Positions 7,392 to 16,174 of a stretch of DNA of 27,191 nt are shown piece by piece; the stretch's first letter is position 1; the number at the start of each line of letters is the position of its first letter. A model generated the notes under the pieces. It saw nothing but the letters and a program-made list of their open reading frames with translations, did no database searches and had not been told where the DNA came from. This stretch comes from Chloroflexota bacterium (GTDB lineage Bacteria; Chloroflexota; UBA6077; JADZDV01), in the NCBI GenBank assembly GCA_020850915.1, contig JADZDV010000039.1:1-27191 (forward strand), in the 5' to 3' direction. The translations under genes and the position numbers were made by a program.

Positions 7392-8348
7392 CTATGTTCG
7401 CCGCTGGACGGAGAACTGCGCGAGCTGGCTGAGCGCCTCTCTTTCGCGCGTGGCGGGGAGCGCGTCGAGCGCACTGATGGCGCGGCTCACGTACTCGTCC
7501 GCCTCGGCGTAGCAGCGGTTGAGTGCGTTGCTGCCCTGGACAGCCGCCACCACGCGGTCCGGGCCCTCCTCGAAGAGCTGGGCAAAGTGTCCGTTGGCGA
7601 TCTCCTCGCGCAGGTAGATCACTGGTAGGGTGATCGTGCCCTGTCGGAGGTCGCTCCCCACAGGCTTCCCCAGCTCGGACTGGCTGCCGACGAAGTCGAG
7701 GATGTCGTCGGCAAGCTGGAAGGCAAGCCCAATCTGCTCACCGTAGCTCCGCAGCGCCTGGACCTGATCCTCCGGCAGGCCCGCTAGCAGCGCGCCTCCT
7801 TCGCAGGCGAGCACGAACAGCGACGCCGTCTTGCCCCAGACGGTCTGGTAATAGTCGGACGGCGTCAGCCTTAACTCAGGCCGATTCCCGCGCGAGGCTT
7901 CCTCGATCTGGCCCTGGCACATGCTGGCAAGCGTCTCGGCAAAGAGCGAGATCACGCGAATGTGGCACGTGGCGACGCAGCGGGTGGCCGACTGGGCGAA
8001 GAGATAGTCGCCCACCAGCACCGCGAGCGCGTTGCCGACCTTCGTGAACAGTGTCGCCGAGCCGCGACGCAGCTCTGAATCATCTACGACGTCGTCGTGG
8101 ACGAGGCTGGCGGTATGCAGCAGCTCCACTCCGACCGCCATGTCGAGCATCGCCCGATCGTCAGGCTCGCCAAACCGTCCGGACAGGAAGGCGAGGGCCG
8201 GTCGGAGGCGCTTGCCGGCGCCCGGTAGGACCATCGAGAGCATCGGACCGAGCAGCGGGTGTTCGGTCTGGGCGACAAGCTGAAGCTCCTGCTCCACTCG
8301 TTCCAGATCGTCCCGCACGAGCGCCAGCGCCGCGGCGGTGGAGGTCAT
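7392..8348 (-). CDS. Trans-polyprenyl diphosphate synthase
   Basis: A 318-residue all-helical prenyltransferase that condenses isopentenyl diphosphate onto an allylic diphosphate. It shows GKRLRP (45-50), the first Asp-rich motif DDVVD (85-89) followed by RRG, and the second motif DDILD (214-218). The context HTASLVHDDVVDDSELRRG is typical of the long-chain group (hepta-, octa- and related synthases) that make quinone side chains, rather than of short-chain IspA, whose first motif is longer. Exact product length cannot be told. The start is ATG 8348-8346, overlapping the TGA of tatD in an ATGA junction; an upstream extension to 8393 would lie inside tatD and is not needed. It is the last gene of the rsmI-tatD operon. 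Confidence 0.9.
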   Translation of the reverse strand: MTSTAAALALVRDDLERVEQELQLVAQTEHPLLGPMLSMVLPGAGKRLRPALAFLSGRFGEPDDRAMLDMAVGVELLHTASLVHDDVVDDSELRRGSATLFTKVGNALAVLVGDYLFAQSATRCVATCHIRVISLFAETLASMCQGQIEEASRGNRPELRLTPSDYYQTVWGKTASLFVLACEGGALLAGLPEDQVQALRSYGEQIGLAFQLADDILDFVGSQSELGKPVGSDLRQGTITLPVIYLREEIANGHFAQLFEEGPDRVVAAVQGSNALNRCYAEADEYVSRAISALDALPATREREALSQLAQFSVQRRT

Positions 8349-9166
8349 GACGCGGCGCCGCCGGTCTGCGTTGGAAGCCGGAAAAGAGCGCATGCGTTGC
8401 GAGTGGTCTGCTCGGCGAGCGCGCCCAGAGATATCCCTCGAAGCTCCGCGACCTTCGTGGCCGTCAGCGCGACGTTCGCGGGCTCATTGCGCTGGCCACG
8501 GCGGGGTACCGGCGACAGGTACGGACAGTCGGTCTCGAGCACCAGCCGGTCGGGGGGTACGGCGGTGGCAACCTCCACCAGGCGGCCAGCGTTCCTGAAC
8601 GTCACCGGGCCGGCAATCGAGATGGCGATCTGTCGCGCTGCCAGCTCCCGCATGAGCGGCTCGTCCCCTGAGAAGCAGTGCAGGACACCTCGCCAGGGGG
8701 TCGCCCCAACGTCGTCTAGCCACTCGGTCAGCATCTGGCCGACTCGGTCGCTGGCGTCGCGGTTGTGGATGATGACTGGCTTGTCGAGCTCCGCGGCGAG
8801 CTCGAGATGACGTCGCAGCCACTCCGCCTGGAGTGCTGGCGGCGTTCGTTTTCTGAAGTTGTCCAGCCCGGTTTCTCCTATTCCCACCACAGCCTCTGCT
8901 CTGGCGAGGCGACAGATCTCATCCCAGGCGTCTTGGTCCGCCTGATCGACGGCGTTTGGATGGATTCCGACCGCGGCAAAGACGCGAGCATGCTCCCGTG
9001 CGAAACGCACCGCCGCGCGGCTCGACGGCAGGTCGTACCCGACACACACGATGCTCGCGAGACCGGCCTCCCAGGCTCGCCGAAGTACGGCCTCCACATC
9101 GCCGTCGAATCGCTCATCCTGGAGATGCGCATGTGTGTCTACGAGCATGGGAGCGCTTGCGCTCAT
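8345..9166 (-). CDS. tatD: TatD-family metal-dependent deoxyribonuclease
   Basis: A 273-residue TIM-barrel metallohydrolase of the TatD family (3'-5' DNA/RNA exonuclease or related hydrolase, cytoplasmic). Metal ligands are visible: HxH in DTHAHL (H12, H14), Glu in GETGLD, His in IIHNRD, His in HCFSG and Asp in ETDCPYLSP. The length matches the family. The start is ATG 9166-9164 with GGAGAA 8 nt upstream; the longer frame to 9295 lies inside rsmI and is rejected. Four nucleotides separate it from the rsmI stop, and its own stop overlaps the polyprenyl synthase start, so the three genes are probably one transcript. Confidence 0.92.
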   Translation of the reverse strand: MSASAPMLVDTHAHLQDERFDGDVEAVLRRAWEAGLASIVCVGYDLPSSRAAVRFAREHARVFAAVGIHPNAVDQADQDAWDEICRLARAEAVVGIGETGLDNFRKRTPPALQAEWLRRHLELAAELDKPVIIHNRDASDRVGQMLTEWLDDVGATPWRGVLHCFSGDEPLMRELAARQIAISIAGPVTFRNAGRLVEVATAVPPDRLVLETDCPYLSPVPRRGQRNEPANVALTATKVAELRGISLGALAEQTTRNACALFRLPTQTGGAAS

Positions 9167-9170
9167 TCTA

Positions 9171-9863
9171 TCAATTCTCCGGTCCATGTCCGCGTTTTGG
9201 TCGGCCCTCCACCACGATCGTGAACTCTCCACGGGGCGTGACCGTCCAATAGTGCTGAGCCAGCTCTTCGAGCGGCAGGCGGCGGACCTCTTCAAACTTC
9301 TTGGTCATCTCGCGGCAGACGGCCGCGGCGCGATTGCCGAGCACGTCGAATGCATCCTGGAGCGACGCTGCGAGCCGATGGGGCGACTCGAAGGCGACTA
9401 GTGTCGCATCTTCGTGGGCCACCGCCGCCCACGTCCTGCGCCGCTCACCCGGCTTGCGTGGTAGGAACCCGACGAAATGGAACGCGTGCATTGGAAGGCC
9501 GGACGCGACGAGCGAAGCCAACACGGCCGAGGGGCCGGGGATTGGGACGACGGCGAGGCCCGCTTCCAGCGCGGCGCGAATGAGTGGGAAGCCGGGATCC
9601 GAGACGCCCGGCATCCCAGCGTCGCTGATCAGCGCTACGTCGCGGTCCTGGAGCGTCTCGACCAGCCGCTGCACTTTTCTGGGACCGGTGAACTCGTGAA
9701 AACTCGTCAATGGTGTGTCGATCCCGTGGGCTCGCAGCAGCACCCGGCTGGTCCGCGTGTCCTCGGCGGCGATGAGACTCACCTCTCGGAGCGTGCGTAC
9801 AGCCCGAAACGTGATGTCTTCGAGATTGCCGATCGGGGTTCCGACCACGAAAAGGGAGCCCAT
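9171..9863 (-). CDS. rsmI: 16S rRNA (cytidine(1402)-2'-O)-methyltransferase RsmI
   Basis: A tetrapyrrole-methylase-fold enzyme that 2'-O-methylates C1402 of 16S rRNA in the decoding centre using S-adenosylmethionine. Diagnostic motifs are GTPIGNL near the N-terminus, AAEDTRTS, SDAGMPGVSDPG, PGPSA, FVGFLPRK, ESPHR and CREMTKKFEE. Length is 230 residues from ATG 9863-9861, which has GAGG 5 nt upstream. A GTG two codons earlier (9869) is possible but too near that site. It is first of the rsmI-tatD-polyprenyl synthase operon and divergent from guaB3. Confidence 0.95.
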   Translation of the reverse strand: MGSLFVVGTPIGNLEDITFRAVRTLREVSLIAAEDTRTSRVLLRAHGIDTPLTSFHEFTGPRKVQRLVETLQDRDVALISDAGMPGVSDPGFPLIRAALEAGLAVVPIPGPSAVLASLVASGLPMHAFHFVGFLPRKPGERRRTWAAVAHEDATLVAFESPHRLAASLQDAFDVLGNRAAAVCREMTKKFEEVRRLPLEELAQHYWTVTPRGEFTIVVEGRPKRGHGPEN

Positions 9864-9936
9864 CCACACCTCGGAGGAGACATGCGACGCCGCGCGACGA
9901 TCGCGCCGAAGGCGAGTTCCGCGGCCAGATGCCTAC

Positions 9937-9942
9937 TATAAT
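9937..9942 (+). promoter_or_regulatory. -10 box upstream of guaB3
   Basis: A perfect TATAAT lies in the 243-bp divergent spacer between rsmI and guaB3 (9864-10106). No convincing -35 is seen. Initiation near 9949 would give a leader of about 160 nt before the guaB3 start. Confidence 0.45.
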
Positions 9943-10005
9943 GGAGCAGAACTGGGCCGTCATCGTCGTCGGCCGTGGCTGGAGCAGGCTCGAGCGTTTG
10001 CGCGT

Positions 10006-10023
10006 CGCGCTGATACCAGCGCG
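10006..10023 (+). other. Hairpin in the guaB3 leader
   Basis: CGCGCTG (10006-10012) and CAGCGCG (10017-10023) form a perfect 7-bp GC-rich stem with a 4-nt loop within the predicted long leader of guaB3. No T-run follows. It might be a regulatory element or just GC-rich sequence. I do not recognise a purine riboswitch or any other known leader in this stretch. Confidence 0.3.
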
Positions 10024-10106
10024 CTGGCCGACGCGGGCAGGCGCGCTGGCGCGGAATGCTCGTTCAGGATACCCGGGCCGGTCTGGCCGTTGGGTGGAGG
10101 TAACGC

Positions 10107-11285
10107 ATGGCAGGCGGGCGAACGGACGCTCTCGGAATGGATGTCTCGGTCAGCCCTGGCCGGCGAGAGATCAGGCACGCGTACGGTTTTGACGACGTGG
10201 CGATCGTCCCCGGCAGCGTCACGGTGGACCCGGGCGACGCCGACGTGTCGTGGGACCTTGCTGGGTACGTACTTGGTACGCCAGTGCTTGCTTCCGCGAT
10301 GGACGCGGTTGTGGACACCGCGTTCGGCGTGGAGCTTGGGAGGCGGGGAGGCCTGGCCGTCCTGAACCTCGAGGGCGTCCAGACACGCTACGAGAATCCT
10401 GGCGACGTGCTGCGCGAGATCTCCGAAGCCGAGCCCACTGTCGTGACGAGCCTGATGCAGGACCGGTATCACGCGCCGATCCGCGAGGAGCTGATCGGAC
10501 AGCGGATCGCCGAACTGAAGGCGGCTGGTGTCCTGGCGGCTGTGTCGGTCACGCCCCTGCGCGCAGAGCGGTTTGCGCAGCTCGCGGTCGAAGCGGGCGC
10601 CGACATTGTCGTGGTGCAGTCCACCGTGTCGACCGCCCGTTTTCGGTCCAGCGGCTTCCAGCTCTCTTTCGAGCGGCTGTGCCGCCTCACGCCGGCGCCG
10701 GTCGTGGTCGGCAACTGCGTCTCCTTCCAGGCCGCGACCGAGCTGATGGAGACCGGCATCTCGGGCCTCCTCGTCGGCGTCGGCCCGGGCGCGGCCTGTA
10801 CGAGTCGAGAGGTGCTTGGCATCGGCGTTCCGCAAGTGACCGCGACCCTTGACTGCGCCGCGGCGCGTGACGCCTTTCAGGCTCGGACGGGTCGCTACGT
10901 CCCGATCATCACGGACGGCGGCATGCGGACCGGCGGCGATGTCTGCAAAGCGTTCGTAGCCGGCGCCGACGCGGTCATGCTCGGCTCGCCGTTCGCCCAG
11001 TGTGTCGAGGCGCCGGGCCGCGGGTTCCACTGGGGCATGGCGACTCCGCACGACGCGCTTCCGCGCGGCACACGCATCCGGGTCGGCGTGAAGAGCACGA
11101 TTGAGAAGACGCTCTTCGGTCCGACCTCCAGGACAGACGGCACGGAGAACCTGATCGGCGCGCTCAAGAGCTGCATGGGCGTCTGCGGAGCCGCGAACAT
11201 CCAGGAGATGCACCAGGCCGAGCTGGTGATTGCACCGTCGATCAAGACCGAAGGAAAGGTGTGGCAACTGAGCGGCGCCCGGTGA
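10107..11285 (+). CDS. guaB3: GuaB3-type IMP dehydrogenase-related protein
   Basis: A 392-residue TIM-barrel protein of the IMPDH/GMP reductase superfamily. It has the [20 protein letters not shown] loop with the catalytic cysteine (C231) and the phosphate-binding region [11 protein letters not shown] followed by [13 protein letters not shown]. The two CBS domains of canonical GuaB are absent, and length and motifs match the GuaB3 subgroup found in actinobacteria, cyanobacteria and Chloroflexota. The expected reaction is NAD-dependent oxidation of IMP to XMP. The start ATG has GGAGG 6 nt upstream. The next gene, guaA, converts XMP to GMP and overlaps its 3' end, which strongly supports a role in guanine nucleotide synthesis. 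It may be the only IMPDH of the organism, but the window cannot show that. Confidence 0.88.
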   Translation: MAGGRTDALGMDVSVSPGRREIRHAYGFDDVAIVPGSVTVDPGDADVSWDLAGYVLGTPVLASAMDAVVDTAFGVELGRRGGLAVLNLEGVQTRYENPGDVLREISEAEPTVVTSLMQDRYHAPIREELIGQRIAELKAAGVLAAVSVTPLRAERFAQLAVEAGADIVVVQSTVSTARFRSSGFQLSFERLCRLTPAPVVVGNCVSFQAATELMETGISGLLVGVGPGAACTSREVLGIGVPQVTATLDCAAARDAFQARTGRYVPIITDGGMRTGGDVCKAFVAGADAVMLGSPFAQCVEAPGRGFHWGMATPHDALPRGTRIRVGVKSTIEKTLFGPTSRTDGTENLIGALKSCMGVCGAANIQEMHQAELVIAPSIKTEGKVWQLSGAR

Positions 11286-12952
11286 CCGAGGCCGGCACGC
11301 ACCGCGTACCGGTCAGCGACGACGTCGAAGTCTCGACGTACCTGGAGATCGGTGCACAGACAGCCCCTGAGGAGCAGCCCACCACCGGCCGCGCGCCGAG
11401 GGACGAGCAGCCCGCTCGGGATGCCATCGCGATCCTGGACTTCGGCTCTCAGTACAGCCAACTCATCGCCAGACGCGTTCGTGAAGCCCATGTCTACTGT
11501 GAGCTGCTGCCGCACGACGTCTCGGCGGCGCGGGTCGCGGCGCTGAATCCGCGCGGCTTCATTCTGTCCGGGGGGCCGGCCAGCGTCTACGAAGCCACCG
11601 CGCCCCAGCTTCCACTGCACATCCTGAAGAGCGGCAAGCCGATTCTCGGCATCTGCTATGGCATGCAGCTCCTCGCCCACCAGATGGGTGGTGCCGTGGC
11701 GCCGAGCGACAAGCGCGAGTATGGCCACGCTGTCCTCAATGTGGCAGACCTCCCGGTGCCGTTGTTCGCTGGGCTGCCGCGGGATATGTCCGTCTGGATG
11801 AGTCACGGTGACACGGTGACCCGGCTGCCGGACGGCTTCCGCGTGGCGGCGAGCAGCGACAACTCACCCGTCGCGGCGATGTGGAGCGACGACGGGCTGG
11901 CTGGCATCCAGTTCCACCCCGAGGTAGTCCACACCGCGTTCGGCAAGGAGCTGATCGCCAATTTTCTCTTCAGGATCTGCGGCTGCGAAGCCACCTGGAC
12001 GCCTGGCAATTACATCGATCGCACGATCGAGGAGATCCGCGATCGAGTCGGCTCAGGGCGGGCGATCTGTGCGCTCAGCGGGGGCGTCGATTCGGCGGTC
12101 GTCGGGACGCTCGTCCAGCGGGCCATTGGCGACAAGCTGACCTGCATCTTCGTCAACAACGGCCTCCTGCGACGCGGTGAGCACGAGCGGAGCATGGAGA
12201 CGTTCCGCCGCCACCTCGCGATGAACGTCGTCGGCGTGGACGCGGCGGACAGCTTCCTGGGTCGACTGGCCGGCGTGATCGATCCGGAGGAGAAGCGTAA
12301 GATCATCGGTGACGAGTTCATCCGCGTCTTCGCGGCCGAGGCGCGAAAACTTGGCAAGATCGACTTTCTTGCCCAGGGTACCCTCTACCCAGACGTCATC
12401 GAGAGTACGACGTCAGAGACGAAAGCGGCGGCCCGGATCAAGACGCATCACAACGTCGGCGGCCTGCCAGAGAACCTCCCATTCGCCCTGATCGAGCCGC
12501 TCCGCTACCTGTTCAAGGATGAGGTGCGTGAGGTGGGCGCGGCGCTCGGCCTGCCCGAGGAGATGGTCTGGCGACAGCCCTTCCCAGGACCGGGGTTGGC
12601 GATTCGGATCATCGGCGCCGTCACGGAGGAGCGGCTCGAGATGCTCCGAGCGGCGGACGTGGCCGTGATGGACGAGATTCGTAAAGCGGGGTTGTATCGC
12701 CAGGTCTGGCAGAGCTTCGCCGTGCTCACGCCAGTGAATACGGTCGGGGTCATGGGTGACTTCCGCACCTACGGCAACGCCGTGGCGGTCCGGATCGTCA
12801 CCAGCGACGACGGCATGACAGCCGACTGGGCGCGGATCTCGTATGACGTCCTGGCGAGGATCTCGAGCCGCGTCGTCAACGAAGTGCCTGGGGTCAACCG
12901 GGTGGTGTACGACATCACATCCAAGCCCCCGGGCACGATCGAGTGGGAGTGA
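11261..12952 (+). CDS. guaA: GMP synthase (glutamine-hydrolysing)
   Basis: Converts XMP to GMP with ATP and glutamine. Class I glutamine amidotransferase domain: [18 protein letters not shown], nucleophile Cys in GICYGMQLL, and the His-Glu pair in [12 protein letters not shown]-pyrophosphatase domain: [10 protein letters not shown]-loop. The C-terminal dimerisation domain ends in the family signature KPPGTIEWE. It is 563 residues from GTG 11261 (AGGA 5 nt upstream). An in-frame GTG at 11282 overlaps the guaB3 stop as GTGA and is an equally reasonable start. Either way, a polar, low-complexity extension of about 45-52 residues precedes the amidotransferase domain; most GMP synthases lack this. 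Coupling to guaB3 is tight. Confidence 0.96.
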   Translation: MATERRPVTEAGTHRVPVSDDVEVSTYLEIGAQTAPEEQPTTGRAPRDEQPARDAIAILDFGSQYSQLIARRVREAHVYCELLPHDVSAARVAALNPRGFILSGGPASVYEATAPQLPLHILKSGKPILGICYGMQLLAHQMGGAVAPSDKREYGHAVLNVADLPVPLFAGLPRDMSVWMSHGDTVTRLPDGFRVAASSDNSPVAAMWSDDGLAGIQFHPEVVHTAFGKELIANFLFRICGCEATWTPGNYIDRTIEEIRDRVGSGRAICALSGGVDSAVVGTLVQRAIGDKLTCIFVNNGLLRRGEHERSMETFRRHLAMNVVGVDAADSFLGRLAGVIDPEEKRKIIGDEFIRVFAAEARKLGKIDFLAQGTLYPDVIESTTSETKAAARIKTHHNVGGLPENLPFALIEPLRYLFKDEVREVGAALGLPEEMVWRQPFPGPGLAIRIIGAVTEERLEMLRAADVAVMDEIRKAGLYRQVWQSFAVLTPVNTVGVMGDFRTYGNAVAVRIVTSDDGMTADWARISYDVLARISSRVVNEVPGVNRVVYDITSKPPGTIEWE

Positions 12953-12958
12953 CCGCGG

Positions 12959-13288
12959 GTGGCCGAGCGCACGCGCGTCTGGAATGGGCGGATTCTGGAT
13001 GGCACTGACGCCACACACGAGGCGTTCGTGGATTGGCTGCGATCCGGCGAGGGACAGAGGCTCCTGAGTCGAACGCTGTTGTCCGCGTATCGCCTGGCGA
13101 GGGACGGCGGCCGGATTACGGTCACGCTGTCAGCGATGGAGCCAACGTCCATCATCAAGTTCCTTCGTGATCCGCGGGTCTGGACGGGCGCATGGGAGTT
13201 CGTCTCCGCGGACCCGGAGGAGTCGATCGCGGACACGGCGCCTGCCCTGGTGTCCTGGCGACGGCCGCCGGTCGAAGTCTCGAGTTAA
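12959..13288 (+). CDS. Hypothetical 109-residue protein
   Basis: Starts at GTG 12959, 6 nt after the guaA stop, and ends 39 nt before the amidohydrolase gene, so it sits inside the operon. There is no signal peptide, membrane segment or cysteine motif. The sequence is soluble-looking, with an amphipathic stretch around QRLLSRTLLSAYRLARDGG (about 33-51), a strand-like ITVTLSAME and several tryptophans towards the C-terminus (WTGAWEF). Codon use matches its neighbours and spacing favours a real gene. I do not recognise the family. Confidence 0.65.
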   Translation: MAERTRVWNGRILDGTDATHEAFVDWLRSGEGQRLLSRTLLSAYRLARDGGRITVTLSAMEPTSIIKFLRDPRVWTGAWEFVSADPEESIADTAPALVSWRRPPVEVSS

Positions 13289-13293
13289 GAGCG

Positions 13294-13313
13294 AGCCCGG
13301 CGGCGCCCGGGCT
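13294..13313 (+). terminator. GC-rich hairpin before the amidohydrolase gene
   Basis: AGCCCGG (13294-13300) and CCGGGCT (13307-13313) form a 7-bp stem with a 6-nt loop, followed by TTTC. The T-run is short, so it would be a weak terminator, an attenuator, or an mRNA-stability hairpin. The GAGGAGG ribosome binding site of the next gene starts 3 nt later. Confidence 0.4.
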
Positions 13314-13327
13314 TTCGAGGAGGTTGG

Positions 13328-14506
13328 ATGAGCCAGGAGGTTGAGAGGCTGCTCGCCCAGTGGGGCGAGGAGCTGATCCGGCTCAGACGAGAGTTCCACG
13401 CTCATCCAGAGCGGTCATTCGAAGAGGTCCGCACGGCAGCCTCGATCGCGGGCATCCTGCGCGAGCTCGGGATGGAGGTCCGCGAAGGTGTTGGCGGGAC
13501 CGGCGTCGTCGGGCGTCTCTACGGCCGTCGGGCCGGGCGTGTGATCGCGCTCCGCGCCGACATCGATGGCTTGCCGATCCAGGAGGCGAACGAGGTCGAC
13601 TACGTCTCGCAGAACTCGGGCGTCATGCACGCCTGCGGGCATGACGGGCACAGCGCCATCATGCTGGTCGTCGCCAGAATCCTGAACGAGCTGCGGGCGA
13701 CCTTCGACGGCGAAGCGCGGTTCATCTTCCAGCCCGCTGAGGAGATTGGGAGCGGCGCGGAAGCCATGATGCGCGACGGGGTGTATGGCGATCCGAAGCC
13801 CGAGGCCGCGCTCGGACTCCACCTCTGGAACGGCCTTCCGACCGGGGTAGTCGGCGTCAAAGAAGGCCCGCTCTTCGCTAACACCAGCGAGCTGAACGTC
13901 ACGATCCGTGGCTACGGCGGCCACGGGGCGATGCCCCACCTCTCCGTGGACCCGGTGGTTGTCTCCGCCTACGTCATCACCGCCCTCCAGACGATGCTCT
14001 CTCGCGAGGTGCCGCCGCTTCACTCCGCCGTGCTGACGATCGGGAGGATCCAGGGCGGCTCGGCGTTCAATGTCATCCCATCAGACCTCTTCCTCCAGGG
14101 CACCGTCCGGACATTCGACGGTGGGGTGCAGGCGCTGTTCGAAGAGCGGGTGCCGGAGCTGATCAAGGGTATCGCTGGCGCGATGCGCGCCACCGCGGAG
14201 GTGGACTTCCACCTCGCCACGCCCGCGGTCGTCAACGATCCGAAGATGGCCGCGCTCGTGCGCGACGTCGCTGTGTCCATCGTCGGGGAGCGGCGTGTCA
14301 GAACGCCGGACTCCACGATGGGCGGCGACGACATGGCCATCTTCCTGAACGCGTCGCCCGGCTGCTATTTCTTCGTGGGTACGGCAAATCCCGCCAAGGA
14401 CTGCGATCGTCCCCACCACCATCCACAGTTCAACATTGACGAAGACGCGCTGCCGATCGGTGTGCGCATCCTCGCCCAGGCCGCGCTGGAGCTGCTCCGC
14501 CGCTAG
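13328..14506 (+). CDS. M20-family metal-dependent amidohydrolase
   Basis: A 392-residue dinuclear metallohydrolase of the M20D group (amidohydrolases such as hippurate hydrolase, N-acetyl-diaminopimelate deacetylase and IAA-amino acid hydrolases). Metal-site motifs are MHACGHDGHSA, the Glu pair in QPAEEIGSGAEAM, His in LGLHLWNG, and a C-terminal PHHHPQFNIDEDAL. The lid/dimerisation domain contains GGHGAMPHLSVDP. The start ATG is preceded by GAGGAGG (13317-13323). Substrate cannot be told from sequence; cleavage of an N-acyl amino acid amide bond is the family expectation. It lies 8 nt before the Lon-domain gene. Confidence 0.9.
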   Translation: MSQEVERLLAQWGEELIRLRREFHAHPERSFEEVRTAASIAGILRELGMEVREGVGGTGVVGRLYGRRAGRVIALRADIDGLPIQEANEVDYVSQNSGVMHACGHDGHSAIMLVVARILNELRATFDGEARFIFQPAEEIGSGAEAMMRDGVYGDPKPEAALGLHLWNGLPTGVVGVKEGPLFANTSELNVTIRGYGGHGAMPHLSVDPVVVSAYVITALQTMLSREVPPLHSAVLTIGRIQGGSAFNVIPSDLFLQGTVRTFDGGVQALFEERVPELIKGIAGAMRATAEVDFHLATPAVVNDPKMAALVRDVAVSIVGERRVRTPDSTMGGDDMAIFLNASPGCYFFVGTANPAKDCDRPHHHPQFNIDEDALPIGVRILAQAALELLRR

Positions 14507-14514
14507 GACGCGCG

Positions 14515-15138
14515 ATGGATGAGATTCTGCCGCTGTTCCCCCTGAACGTCGTGCTCTTCCCGGGCATGCAGCTCCCGCTGCACATCTTCGAACAGCGCTA
14601 CCGGACCATGATCGGCTCGTGCGTGGCGAGCGAGCGACTGTTCGGGGTGGTGTTGATCCGCGCGGGCGAGGAAGCAGGCGCGCCGGCCGAACCGCGCGTC
14701 ATCGGCACCAAGGCGAAGATCATGAGCGTCGAGCGGTTGCCAGACGGTCGAATGAACATCGTCGTCGTGGGCGTGGAGCGATTCGCCATCAGAGAGCTCG
14801 TGGCAGGCGAGCCCTACCCGCGGGCTCGCATCGAGACGCTGGCGGACGAGACGGCCGATGCGAATGGCGAGCTGTCAGGCGCAGTGCTGTCGCTGTTCAC
14901 CAGGTGCCTGGAAGAAGCCGGGATCGCGCCGGAGCGTCTTCAGGGCCTGCGCCTGCCGGATGAGCCTCTCGCCCTGTCGTACGTCGTGGCGGCCGCGCTC
15001 AAAGTGCCGAATGACCTTCGCCAGGAGCTGCTGGAGCAGCCCTCAGCCGGCGCCCGGCTGCGACACGAGCTGCAGCTACTCCGCTGGGAAGCTGGCGGGC
15101 CGCGGCGTGCCAACGCGGGCCCGTTCTCGCTGAATTAG
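14515..15138 (+). CDS. Lon N-terminal (PUA-like) domain protein
   Basis: A 207-residue stand-alone version of the substrate-binding N domain of Lon protease, without ATPase or protease domains. It opens with the typical LPLFPLNVVLFPGMQLPLHIFEQRYRTM pattern (about 5-32), then FGVVLI, a GRMNIVVVGVERFAI segment, and a helical C-terminal half (about 120-195). Such proteins are widespread in bacteria and their substrates are mostly unknown; a role in binding misfolded or specific proteins is inferred from Lon. The start ATG is 8 nt after the amidohydrolase stop, and the GT9 gene follows after 10 nt. Confidence 0.9.
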   Translation: MDEILPLFPLNVVLFPGMQLPLHIFEQRYRTMIGSCVASERLFGVVLIRAGEEAGAPAEPRVIGTKAKIMSVERLPDGRMNIVVVGVERFAIRELVAGEPYPRARIETLADETADANGELSGAVLSLFTRCLEEAGIAPERLQGLRLPDEPLALSYVVAAALKVPNDLRQELLEQPSAGARLRHELQLLRWEAGGPRRANAGPFSLN

Positions 15139-15148
15139 TCGACCGCTC

Positions 15149-16174
15149 GTGTCGGCGCCGCGCTCAGTCGACCACCTTCTCATTCTGCGCCCCGGCGCGG
15201 TGGGCGATGGCCTGCTGGTCTTTCCCGCGCTCCACCGACTCCGTGGGGTGCGGCCTTCGCTTCGTTGCACGCTCGCCGCGCACGGTGCCCTCGATGGGGT
15301 GGCCCGACGTCTCGGGATCTGCGACGCTTTGCTGCCGATCGAGGGGCCGGCAGTCGGGTCACTATTCGTGGACGACGGCGGCCGGGCGGCCAGCGAAGCG
15401 TGGGAGCCGATCACCCATGCCGTGGTGCTGATGCGTCGGCCGCCTCACGCCCTGGTGGCCAGCCTGGAGCGGATCTGCGCCAGGCCGATCTACGCCGCTC
15501 CCGGCGTGCCCGACGACGACCGCCACGTTGCGCTCTACCTGGCCGACTTCCTTGGCTCGATCTTCGGTGTGCGTCTGGCGAGCGATCCTGACATTCTCCG
15601 CGCCGGTCTGGAGTGGGCGCACGGCAGCTCGGCTGCCGAACAGCCAGGCGGTGGGCCGCGCCGGATCGCCCTCCATCCTGGCAGTGGTGGCAAGGAGAAG
15701 AACTGGCCGCTGGCGAGCTTCGCGGAGCTCGCCAGCCTGCTCAGCCGGGATCTGGCGGCGCGGATCTCGGTCGTCGTGGGGCCTGCTGAACAGGAGGGAG
15801 CGCCTCTGATCCGCGCCGCGTTCGCCACGCTCCGCCCGGCCTATCTCGCCGGGCTGTCGCTCGATGCGCTCGCCAAGCGACTCCTCCAGCACGATCTCTA
15901 CATCGGCAATGACTCCGGCGTCAGCCACCTGGCCGGCCTGCTTGGCGTCCGGAGCCTGGTTGCATTTGGCCCCACCGAGCCGGCGCGCTGGCGTCCGGTG
16001 GGCCCCTCAGTCACGACGATCAGGCGCCAGCCCATCAGCGACCTCTCGGTAGAAGAGATGCGGCAGGCCGCCCAGGCCGCGCTCACCGCGGCTTCGGGGT
16101 CGGCACGGGTTTCGGAGTTGGCGCCGCCGGCCGCGGTTGAGCAGTCGGCTTCGCCGGCGCCGGGACAGCCGTAG
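15149..16174 (+). CDS. Glycosyltransferase family 9 (heptosyltransferase-like)
   Basis: A 341-residue GT-B-fold enzyme of family GT9. The N-terminal domain has LLILRPGAVGDGLLVFPAL (about 10-28), the usual first strand and acceptor loop. The C-terminal domain has HPGSGGKEKNWPLASFAEL and GNDSGVSHLAGLLGV, the nucleotide-sugar site, then FGPTEPARWRPVG. Family members transfer heptose from ADP-heptose in Gram-negative LPS synthesis, but homologues in monoderm-like phyla act in other glycan pathways, so the donor and acceptor are open. The start is GTG 15149 with no clear ribosome binding site. Its final 30 or so codons, rich in Ala/Pro/Ser, run antisense through the 3' end of the PBP gene. Confidence 0.85.
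   Translation: MSAPRSVDHLLILRPGAVGDGLLVFPALHRLRGVRPSLRCTLAAHGALDGVARRLGICDALLPIEGPAVGSLFVDDGGRAASEAWEPITHAVVLMRRPPHALVASLERICARPIYAAPGVPDDDRHVALYLADFLGSIFGVRLASDPDILRAGLEWAHGSSAAEQPGGGPRRIALHPGSGGKEKNWPLASFAELASLLSRDLAARISVVVGPAEQEGAPLIRAAFATLRPAYLAGLSLDALAKRLLQHDLYIGNDSGVSHLAGLLGVRSLVAFGPTEPARWRPVGPSVTTIRRQPISDLSVEEMRQAAQAALTAASGSARVSELAPPAAVEQSASPAPGQP

Noticed and set aside
8349..8393. Upstream extension of the polyprenyl synthase start
   Set aside because: The extra 15 residues are not family-like, and the ATG at 8348 forms a normal ATGA overlap with tatD.
9960..11267. 435-codon open frame on the minus strand
   Set aside because: It is the antisense of guaB3 and its leader, with no recognisable motif and Arg/His-rich composition.
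10895..11806. 303-codon open frame on the minus strand
   Set aside because: It is antisense to the guaB3/guaA junction, both of which are clear family members.
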